A stretch of DNA of 11,971 bases from an uncultured Burkholderiaceae bacterium (GTDB taxonomy: Bacteria > Pseudomonadota > Gammaproteobacteria > Burkholderiales > Burkholderiaceae): NCBI GenBank assembly GCA_937871985.1, contig CALMPB010000195.1, positions 1 through 11,971 of the forward strand. The letters run 5' to 3'. A model generated the notes under the pieces. That model worked only from the letters and a program-made list of their open reading frames with translations. It made no database searches and was not told where the DNA came from. Within the stretch, counting starts at the first letter, position 1. Each line of letters begins with the position of its first letter. Positions 1 to 11,971 of the stretch are shown piece by piece. The translations under genes were made by a program, and so were the position numbers.

Positions 1-55
1 TCGCGAAGGCGGTCGTACCGTGGGCGCCGGCGTGGTTGCCAAAATCATCAAGTAA
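1..55 (+). CDS. tuf: Elongation factor Tu, C-terminal end (partial)
   Basis: Only the last 17 codons and the TAA stop (53-55) lie in the window; the reading frame begins at base 2. The translated tail is REGGRTVGAGVVAKIIK, which is the conserved end of bacterial EF-Tu (the REGGRTVGAGVV block of domain 3). EF-Tu is the cytoplasmic GTPase that carries aminoacyl-tRNA to the ribosome. A tuf copy directly before tRNA-Trp, secE and nusG is a familiar betaproteobacterial order and supports the call. Many betaproteobacteria have two near-identical tuf copies; this would be the one next to secE, but a second copy cannot be judged from here. Confidence 0.93.
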   Translation, partial: REGGRTVGAGVVAKIIK

Positions 56-75
56 GCGGTACAATAGTCGATTCG

Positions 76-111
76 GCGGCAACGAGCGCATGGCTTTGCG
101 CTTTTTGCCGC
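76..111 (+). terminator. Terminator-like nested hairpin downstream of tuf
   Basis: The inner stem AGCGCA (85-90) / TGCGCT (97-102) has a six-base loop and runs directly into a T run (102-106), the form of a modest intrinsic terminator for tuf. An outer stem GCGGCAA (76-82) / TTGCCGC (105-111) can form around it across a 2x2 internal loop, giving 13 paired positions in all. The outer stem uses the last two bases of the T run, so the full fold could form only after those bases are transcribed. A six-pair stem with five Ts is weak, so leaky termination with read-through into tRNA-Trp is plausible. This is inference from the sequence alone. Confidence 0.6.
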
Positions 112-167
112 TGTAGTTGTCAGAGCGGCAGGAACCCAGGCAGGCTTGCTGCGCTTTTATCAGGTAT

Positions 168-243
168 AGGGGCATAGCTCAATTGGCAGAGCGTCGGTCT
201 CCAAAACCGAAGGTTGTAGGTTCGATTCCTACTGCCCCTGCCA
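168..243 (+). tRNA. trnW: tRNA-Trp (anticodon CCA)
   Basis: A complete 76-nt cloverleaf is visible. The acceptor stem AGGGGCA (168-174) / TGCCCCT (233-239) pairs perfectly over 7 bp. The D stem is GCTC (177-180) / GAGC (189-192). The anticodon stem TCGGT (194-198) / ACCGA (206-210) closes the loop CTCCAAA with anticodon CCA at 201-203. The T stem is GTAGG (216-220) / CCTAC (228-232) with loop TTCGATT. The discriminator base is G240, as expected for bacterial tRNA-Trp, and the 3' CCA is encoded (241-243). It reads UGG as tryptophan. It lies 112 nt after tuf and 52 nt before secE. No clear promoter is visible in front of it, so it may depend on read-through from tuf. Confidence 0.97.
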
Positions 244-295
244 CTATCGCCAGTACTGCATGCAAGCCGCGCAAAGCGGGATCACTCACCGGAAT

Positions 296-676
296 ATGTC
301 GAATACCAACGTAGAAACAGTTACCAGCGCCCTTGACCGCGTAAAGCTGGCCTTGGCTGTGCTTGTCATCGTTGCCGGGATCGTCGCATTTTCCGTGTTG
401 GCCGATAAGCCCGCGGTCGTGCGTGTCGGCATATTCATCGGCAGCGTCATCATTGCCGCCGGCATTGCCTGGCTTAGCGAACCCGGCCGCCGCGCCATCA
501 GCTTCGGCCGTGACTCGTACAACGAAACCAAGCGGGTCGTGTGGCCTACGCGCAAAGAAGCCACCCAAATGACAGGCATCGTGTTTGCCTTCGTCATCGC
601 CATGGGTGCGCTATTGTGGGTCGTCGACAAAATACTGGCCTGGGTCATATACGGTCTGCTGCTGGGCTGGAAATAA
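296..676 (+). CDS. secE: Preprotein translocase subunit SecE
   Basis: A 126-aa inner-membrane protein that clamps SecY in the SecYEG channel for protein export. Three hydrophobic segments are visible at about residues 17-37, 41-60 and 94-122. This is the three-span form found in many proteobacteria, and length matches the roughly 127 aa of E. coli. Between spans 2 and 3 lies the conserved cytoplasmic amphipathic region, ending in the family signature ETKRVVWPTRKE (residues 77-88). The start ATG at 296 gives the N-terminus MSNTNVETVT, which I recognise from Bordetella-type SecE. An in-frame ATG at 260 would add 12 residues starting only 17 nt after the tRNA and was not chosen. The Shine-Dalgarno is poor (only GGA at 291-293, very close to the start). 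The stop lies 9 nt before nusG, so the two are surely co-transcribed. Confidence 0.94.
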   Translation: MSNTNVETVTSALDRVKLALAVLVIVAGIVAFSVLADKPAVVRVGIFIGSVIIAAGIAWLSEPGRRAISFGRDSYNETKRVVWPTRKEATQMTGIVFAFVIAMGALLWVVDKILAWVIYGLLLGWK

Positions 677-685
677 AGGACGCAC

Positions 686-1219
686 ATGAGCAAGCGTTGG
701 TATGTAGTCCATGTTTATTCCGGAATGGAAAAAAGCGTGCATAAGGCACTGGTCGAGCGCATCGAGCGCGCCGGCCTGCAGACGTCCTTCGGCCGCATCC
801 TGGTTCCTTCCGAAGAAGTTGTAGAAGTAAAAGGCGGTAAAAAATCCATTTCCGAGCGCCGTATTTTTCCCGGCTATGTTCTCGTCGAAATGGATCTCAC
901 CGACGAAACCTGGCATTTGGTCAAGAACACCAACCGGGTTACGGGCTTTTTGGGTGGCTCGGGCAACCGGCCGGCTCCCATCTCCGATCGCGAAGTCGAG
1001 AAAATCCTTTCGCAAATGGAAGAGGGTGTCGAAAAACCCAGGCCCAAGATTCTGTTTGAGGTGGGCGAAATGGTCCGCGTCAAAGAAGGCCCGTTCGCCG
1101 ATTTCAACGGCAACGTGGAAGATGTGAATTACGAGAAAAGCAAGGTGCGTGTTTCGGTTACGATTTTTGGCCGCGCAACGCCTGTCGAACTCGATTTTGG
1201 CCAGGTCGAAAAAACCTGA
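686..1219 (+). CDS. nusG: Transcription termination/antitermination factor NusG
   Basis: A 177-aa protein that binds the RNA polymerase clamp, raises processivity and links polymerase to Rho or to ribosomal protein S10. The NGN domain spans about residues 3-115: it begins with [11 protein letters not shown], contains the polymerase-binding hydrophobic segment FPGYVLVEM (61-69) and the NRPAPIS motif (94-100). After a short linker comes the KOW domain (about 124-177) with [19 protein letters not shown] (124-142) and [12 protein letters not shown] (160-171). Length and both domains match E. coli NusG (181 aa). The start has a clear ribosome binding site, AAGGA at 676-680, five bases before the ATG and overlapping the end of secE. 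The order secE-nusG-rplK is conserved across most bacteria. Confidence 0.97.
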   Translation: MSKRWYVVHVYSGMEKSVHKALVERIERAGLQTSFGRILVPSEEVVEVKGGKKSISERRIFPGYVLVEMDLTDETWHLVKNTNRVTGFLGGSGNRPAPISDREVEKILSQMEEGVEKPRPKILFEVGEMVRVKEGPFADFNGNVEDVNYEKSKVRVSVTIFGRATPVELDFGQVEKT

Positions 1220-1228
1220 TTTCAACCC

Positions 1229-1273
1229 CGGGGAGCCAGCCGGCAATCATGTCGGCACTGGCGTTTGAACCCG
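1229..1273 (+). promoter_or_regulatory. Candidate L1 autoregulatory hairpin upstream of rplK
   Basis: In the 67-nt nusG-rplK gap, CGGG (1229-1232) can pair with CCCG (1270-1273) and GCCAG (1235-1239) with CTGGC (1258-1262). The two are separated by an asymmetric internal loop, GA on one side and seven bases on the other. Three further pairs (1240-1242 with 1253-1255) extend the upper stem past a 2-nt bulge. Two helices joined by an asymmetric loop is the general form of ribosomal protein L1 binding sites, and in E. coli L1 represses its own operon by binding the rplK leader. The structure ends one base before the AAGGAG at 1275-1280, so binding could mask it. I did not confirm the conserved L1-contact bases. 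Confidence 0.4.
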
Positions 1274-1286
1274 CAAGGAGCATAGC

Positions 1287-1718
1287 ATGGCGAAGAAAAT
1301 CGTCGGCTTTATCAAGCTGCAAGTCCCAGCAGGTAAGGCCAACCCATCCCCCCCCATCGGTCCGGCCCTCGGTCAGCGTGGCCTGAACATCATGGAATTC
1401 TGCAAGGCGTTCAACGCCCAGACCCAAGGCGTCGAGCCCGGTCTGCCGATTCCTGTCGTCATCACCGCCTACGCCGACAAGAGCTTCACCTTCATCATGA
1501 AGACGCCGCCCGCGACGATCCTCATCAAGAAGGCGTCCGGTGTGCAAAAAGGCTCGGCCCGTCCCAATGCCGACAAGGTCGGCACGCTTACGCGCGCCCA
1601 GGCTGAAGAAATCGCCAAGACCAAACAGCCCGATCTTACCGCCGCCGACCTCGATGCGGCCGTTCGTACGATCGCAGGCAGCGCCCGCAGCATGGGCATT
1701 ACGGTTGAGGGGGTTTAA
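1287..1718 (+). CDS. rplK: 50S ribosomal protein L11
   Basis: A 143-aa protein of the GTPase-associated centre at the base of the ribosomal stalk; it binds the 1070 region of 23S rRNA and takes part in factor-dependent GTP hydrolysis and the stringent response. The N-terminal domain carries the proline-rich motif around residues 15-29 ([17 protein letters not shown]), the thiostrepton-contact area, with P22, P23 and P26 present. The C-terminal RNA-binding domain carries [10 protein letters not shown] (81-90) and the family signature [15 protein letters not shown] (124-138). Length is as in other proteobacteria (about 142). AAGGAG at 1275-1280 lies six bases before the ATG. rplA follows after 2 nt, so the pair is one translational unit. 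Confidence 0.97.
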   Translation: MAKKIVGFIKLQVPAGKANPSPPIGPALGQRGLNIMEFCKAFNAQTQGVEPGLPIPVVITAYADKSFTFIMKTPPATILIKKASGVQKGSARPNADKVGTLTRAQAEEIAKTKQPDLTAADLDAAVRTIAGSARSMGITVEGV

Positions 1719-1720
1719 TC

Positions 1721-2416
1721 ATGGCCAAGCTAAGCAAACGTGTTGCCGCCATCCAGGCAAAAATCGACCGCAGCAAGCTGTATCCCGTGTCCGAGGCGCT
1801 GGCCCTGGTCAAGGAAACCGCCGTTGCCAAGTTCGATGAGTCCATCGACGTAGCCGTCCAGTTGGGCATCGACCCCAAAAAGTCCGACCAGCTGGTTCGC
1901 GGCTCGGTCGTGCTGCCCGCCGGCACCGGCAAATCGGTTCGCGTCGCCGTGTTCGCCCAAGGTGAAAAAGCCGAGGCCGCCAAGGCCGCCGGCGCCGACA
2001 TCGTCGGTCTGGACGACCTGGCCGAAAGCATCAAGGCCGGCAATCTGGACTTCGACGTCGTCATCGCCTCGCCCGACACCATGCGTGTCGTAGGCGCCCT
2101 GGGTCAGGTTCTGGGTCCTCGCGGCCTGATGCCCAACCCCAAGGTCGGCACGGTAACGCCCGACGTCGTAACCGCCGTCAAGAACGCCAAGGCTGGTCAG
2201 GTGCAGTATCGCACCGACAAAGCCGGCATCATCCATGCCACGATTGGCCGCGCCTCGTTCGGCGTCGAGCAGTTGCAATCGAATCTGGCTGCTTTGGTCG
2301 ACGCCCTGAACAAGGCTCGTCCTGCGGCGGCCAAGGGCATATACCTGCGCAAGCTGGCCGTTTCGTCCACGATGGGCGGCGGTGCTCGCGTAGAAATCGC
2401 TTCGCTGGCAGCTTAA
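1721..2416 (+). CDS. rplA: 50S ribosomal protein L1
   Basis: A 231-aa protein forming the mobile L1 stalk at the E site of the 50S subunit; free L1 usually represses its own operon. The family signature [15 protein letters not shown] lies at residues 131-145, in the second domain that interrupts the first (the first domain is built from both ends of the chain). The start [11 protein letters not shown] and the end [15 protein letters not shown] are typical for betaproteobacteria. The GAGGGGG ribosome binding site (1707-1713) lies within the last codons of rplK, and the start is 2 nt after the rplK stop, pointing to translational coupling. A 249-nt gap carrying the rplJ leader follows. Length is normal (E. 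coli 234). Confidence 0.97.
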   Translation: MAKLSKRVAAIQAKIDRSKLYPVSEALALVKETAVAKFDESIDVAVQLGIDPKKSDQLVRGSVVLPAGTGKSVRVAVFAQGEKAEAAKAAGADIVGLDDLAESIKAGNLDFDVVIASPDTMRVVGALGQVLGPRGLMPNPKVGTVTPDVVTAVKNAKAGQVQYRTDKAGIIHATIGRASFGVEQLQSNLAALVDALNKARPAAAKGIYLRKLAVSSTMGGGARVEIASLAA

Positions 2417-2443
2417 TTATTCAAGCTGCGGCAAACAGGACTT

Positions 2444-2570
2444 TGGGCTGCATCCGGATGTCTCGGATGTTGCTGTCAAAGACCGCTGGAGCCTCGAACC
2501 AACCGCGCTCGCGCAGCCGGTTCCGGGCTTAATCCCAGAGTCATTCTGGATCCAGCGCAGACGGCGCCCA
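2444..2570 (+). ncRNA. Ribosomal protein L10 leader (rplJ leader RNA)
   Basis: This part of the rplA-rplJ gap folds into a branched structure. An outer stem is TGGGC (2444-2448) / GCCCA (2566-2570). Inside it sit a hairpin CATCCG (2451-2456) / CGGATG (2464-2469) and a stem CGCTGGA (2484-2490) / TCCAGCG (2551-2557). That stem encloses two hairpins: GCC..GAACC (2491-2500) / GGTTC..GGC (2519-2528), and CCAGA (2535-2539) / TCTGG (2545-2549). The segments AGACCGCTGGAG, CTTAATCC and GCAGACGG match what I recall of the conserved core of the E. coli L10-binding leader. There, the L10-L12 complex binds to repress rplJ-rplL translation. Position and sequence support the call; binding is inferred. Confidence 0.82.
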
Positions 2571-2619
2571 TGGAAGAATTCTTTTCAAAAGAACTCGACC
2601 AGGTGCGCCGCATTCGGTA

Positions 2620-2644
2620 GACACAAGAGACCCTCTTTTGTGTC
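2620..2644 (+). promoter_or_regulatory. Strong hairpin just upstream of the rplJ ribosome binding site
   Basis: GACACAAGAG (2620-2629) pairs with CTTTTGTGTC (2635-2644) over ten positions, one of them a G-U, around a five-base loop. No T run follows, so it is not an intrinsic terminator. It ends seven bases before GGAG (2652-2655), the rplJ Shine-Dalgarno. It is separate from the L10-binding core and could hold the start region open, be an RNase III target, or be part of how the leader signals to the start site. Only the pairing is seen; the role is unknown. Confidence 0.55.
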
Positions 2645-2665
2645 GTTAGATGGAGTGTTCAAACC

Positions 2666-3190
2666 GTGAGTCTCAATCGTCAAGAGAAGGCGGTAGTCAT
2701 CGAGGAAGTCGCAGCGCAAGTTGCAAAGGCCCAATCGATCATTATCGCCGAGTACCGTGGTCTGGACGTCGCTTCCGTCACCGTATTGCGCAAGCAAGCG
2801 CGTGAGTCGGGTGTGTTTCTGCGTGTTCTCAAGAATACGCTGGTTCGCCGTGCTGTAGCCGGAACGCCTTTCGAGGCATTGACGGCTCAGATGACCGGTC
2901 CGCTGATGTACGGCATCAGCGAAGATCCGGTTTCGGCGGCAAAAGTACTCGCCGGTTTCGCAAAGACGAACGACAAGCTGGTAATTCAAGGCGGGGCCCT
3001 GCCCAATAACGTCTTGTCCCAGGATGGCGTGAAGGCCTTGGCCACCATGCCGTCTCGTGAAGAGTTGCTGTCGAAACTGTTGGGCACCATGCAAGCACCC
3101 GTCGCGCAATTTGTGCGTACGCTCAACGAAGTTCCCACCAAGTTCGTGCGCGGCCTCGCGGCTGTGCGCGACCAGAAAGAAGCTGCGTAA
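2666..3190 (+). CDS. rplJ: 50S ribosomal protein L10
   Basis: A 174-aa protein that anchors the L7/L12 dimers to the ribosome and, as the L10-L12 complex, acts as translational repressor at its own leader. The N-terminal RNA-binding domain is recognisable ([15 protein letters not shown], then IAEYRGLDV at 27-35 and the basic KNTLVRRAV at 56-64). The C-terminal part from about residue 130 to 174 ([20 protein letters not shown] and beyond) is the long helix that carries L7/L12 dimers. The start is GTG at 2666, with GGAG at 2652-2655 ten bases upstream; this gives the standard betaproteobacterial N-terminus. A GTG start fits a gene under translational control. rplL follows after 73 nt. Confidence 0.96.
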   Translation: MSLNRQEKAVVIEEVAAQVAKAQSIIIAEYRGLDVASVTVLRKQARESGVFLRVLKNTLVRRAVAGTPFEALTAQMTGPLMYGISEDPVSAAKVLAGFAKTNDKLVIQGGALPNNVLSQDGVKALATMPSREELLSKLLGTMQAPVAQFVRTLNEVPTKFVRGLAAVRDQKEAA

Positions 3191-3239
3191 GCGGCTTCGT
3201 GGCTCGTTGAACGACCAAGCGACACCCAACCCTGGCATT

Positions 3240-3254
3240 TATTTATATTTGGAG
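3240..3254 (+). promoter_or_regulatory. AU-rich translation start region of rplL
   Basis: In the 73-nt rplJ-rplL gap, an AT-only tract (3238-3250) leads directly into GGAG (3251-3254), nine bases before the rplL ATG, and the start is followed by few structured bases. This contrasts with the GC-rich surroundings. L7/L12 is needed in four or more copies per ribosome, and unstructured AU-rich leaders are known to raise translation. Enhancement here is inference. A small hairpin (TGG..TCGT / ACGA..CCA, 3200-3217, with one bulged C) lies upstream. No terminator is seen in this gap. Confidence 0.5.
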
Positions 3255-3263
3255 TTCTAAAAA

Positions 3264-3644
3264 ATGGCATTAAGCAAAGCTGAAATCCTGGATGCGGTCG
3301 CCAGCCTGACCGTGCTCGAACTGTCCGAGCTCATCAAGGATATGGAAGAAAAATTTGGCGTGTCGGCTGCTGCCGCCGCTGTGGCTGTCGCAGCTCCGGC
3401 TGCTGGTGGTGGCGCTGCCGCCGCTGAAGAAAAGACCGAATTCGACGTCATCCTGGCCGATGTCGGCGCTAACAAAGTCAGCGTCATCAAGGCTGTTCGC
3501 GAAATCACCGGTCTTGGCCTGAAAGAAGCCAAGGACCTCGTTGACGGCGCTCCCAAGGCTGTCAAGGAAGGCGTTGCCAAGGCTGACGCCGAAGCAGCAC
3601 AGAAAAAGCTTGAAGAAGCTGGCGCAAAAGTCGAACTCAAGTAA
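3264..3644 (+). CDS. rplL: 50S ribosomal protein L7/L12
   Basis: A 126-aa acidic, alanine-rich stalk protein, the multi-copy factor-recruiting element of the 50S subunit. The N-terminal dimerisation and L10-binding domain is residues 1-33 ([19 protein letters not shown]). It is followed by the flexible Ala/Gly/Pro hinge at about 34-55 and the globular C-terminal domain at about 56-126. That domain contains the factor-contact helices [20 protein letters not shown] (71-90) and the DLVDGAPK segment. Length matches the family (E. coli 121). The ATG at 3264 has GGAG nine bases upstream. The stop is followed within 14 nt by the attenuator that separates it from rpoB. Confidence 0.97.
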   Translation: MALSKAEILDAVASLTVLELSELIKDMEEKFGVSAAAAAVAVAAPAAGGGAAAAEEKTEFDVILADVGANKVSVIKAVREITGLGLKEAKDLVDGAPKAVKEGVAKADAEAAQKKLEEAGAKVELK

Positions 3645-3657
3645 GAGTTTTTTGCCG

Positions 3658-3690
3658 GCCCGGAAAGGCAAAGTGCCTTTCCGGGCTTTT
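3658..3690 (+). terminator. rplL-rpoB attenuator (intrinsic terminator)
   Basis: A perfect 13-bp stem, GCCCGGAAAGGCA (3658-3670) / TGCCTTTCCGGGC (3674-3686), has an AAG loop and is followed by TTTT (3687-3690). It starts 13 nt after the rplL stop. This is a textbook intrinsic terminator fold, yet essential rpoBC lie downstream with no evident promoter of their own. It must therefore be partial. E. coli has a known attenuator in the same gap that lowers rpoBC transcription relative to the ribosomal genes. The T tract is short (four, then GCG), which fits incomplete termination. Confidence 0.88.
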
Positions 3691-3694
3691 GCGT

Positions 3695-3747
3695 CTCCAG
3701 AAAACCCGTGTTTGGTGTCGAGCTTTCCTAAGCCGGGTTTTGTGGAG
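3695..3747 (+). promoter_or_regulatory. Long imperfect stem in rplL-rpoB gap, possible RNase III site
   Basis: CTCCA (3695-3699) pairs with TGGAG (3743-3747), and AAAACCCG (3701-3708) pairs with CGGGTTTT (3734-3741). A single G-G mismatch (3700/3742) interrupts the stem, giving 13 pairs in 14 positions around a 25-base loop. It begins four bases after the attenuator T tract, and no T run follows, so it is not a terminator. In E. coli an RNase III cut site lies in a long stem in this same intergenic region, separating the ribosomal and rpoBC parts of the message. The role here is by analogy only. Confidence 0.55.
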
Positions 3748-3757
3748 TCGTAAACCG

Positions 3758-3776
3758 GGGCCGTGGTTGACGGCCC
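3758..3776 (+). promoter_or_regulatory. Small hairpin upstream of rpoB start region
   Basis: GGGCCGT (3758-3764) / ACGGCCC (3770-3776) forms a perfect 7-bp GC-rich stem with a five-base loop. It is the third consecutive stem in the rplL-rpoB gap and ends 17 nt before the rpoB Shine-Dalgarno GGAG (3794-3797). No T run follows. Its role is unknown; it may shield the 5' end of a processed rpoBC message. Confidence 0.45.
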
Positions 3777-3802
3777 ATGTAACCCCTCGAGTCGGAGTGC
3801 TC

Positions 3803-11971
<8,169 letters not shown>

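Noticed and set aside
117..160. Possible -35 TTGTCA (117-122) with a -10-like TTTTAT (155-160) before tRNA-Trp
   Set aside because: The spacing is about 32 bases, far from the 16-18 needed, and no -10 sits at the proper distance from TTGTCA.
260..295. Upstream ATG adding 12 residues to SecE
   Set aside because: The added residues are not typical of SecE, there is no ribosome binding site, and it lies only 17 nt after the tRNA; ATG 296 gives the recognised start.
117..314. Small open frame across tRNA-Trp
   Set aside because: It reads through the whole tRNA gene and into secE out of frame; it is a chance frame.
2574..2583. Perfect palindrome AAGAATTCTT as a possible operator
   Set aside because: A ten-base AT palindrome within a leader RNA with no promoter nearby is likely chance; its T-rich half is better considered in the local RNA hairpin 2579-2593.
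3689..3802. In-frame TTG-initiated 38-residue extension of RpoB
   Set aside because: It would start in the T tract of the attenuator, lies within hairpins, lacks a ribosome binding site, and the ATG at 3803 gives the conserved N-terminus with a good GGAG.

Overview
The window is a chromosomal housekeeping region from a GC-rich betaproteobacterium. Protein sequence, gene order and lengths (RpoB 1370 aa, SecE 126 aa with three membrane segments, NusG 177 aa) best fit the Alcaligenaceae in the order Burkholderiales, i.e. the Bordetella/Achromobacter/Pusillimonas neighbourhood. The genus cannot be fixed from sequence memory alone. Everything lies on the + strand: the last codons of tuf, tRNA-Trp(CCA), secE, nusG, rplK, rplA, rplJ, rplL, rpoB, and rpoC cut by the right edge.

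Layout. Positions 1-55 hold the end of an EF-Tu gene, followed by a terminator-like hairpin and tRNA-Trp (168-243). secE (protein export channel) and nusG (transcription elongation factor) follow 9 nt apart. rplK and rplA (ribosomal proteins L11 and L1) are separated by 2 nt and are preceded by a hairpin that could be the L1 feedback site. A 249-nt gap ahead of rplJ folds into a good match to the L10 leader RNA; a second strong hairpin then sits just before the rplJ ribosome binding site. rplJ and rplL (L10 and L7/L12, the ribosomal stalk) are separated by a short AU-rich spacer. The 158-nt rplL-rpoB gap holds three hairpins in a row: a GC-rich hairpin with a T tract (attenuator), a long imperfect stem resembling the place where E. 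coli has an RNase III site, and a small third stem. rpoB and rpoC (RNA polymerase beta and beta') overlap by one base in TAATG.

The genes supply translation (EF-Tu, tRNA-Trp, L11, L1, L10, L7/L12), transcription (beta, beta', NusG) and export (SecE). The RNA structures are where the ratios between ribosomal proteins and polymerase would be set: L1 feedback on rplK-rplA, L10/L12 feedback on rplJ-rplL, and partial termination before rpoBC. All coding genes look intact, with key residues present. I found no mobile element, CRISPR array, foreign-looking gene or new system. The observations worth checking are all in the non-coding RNA structure. No convincing sigma-70 promoter was found by eye in any gap.
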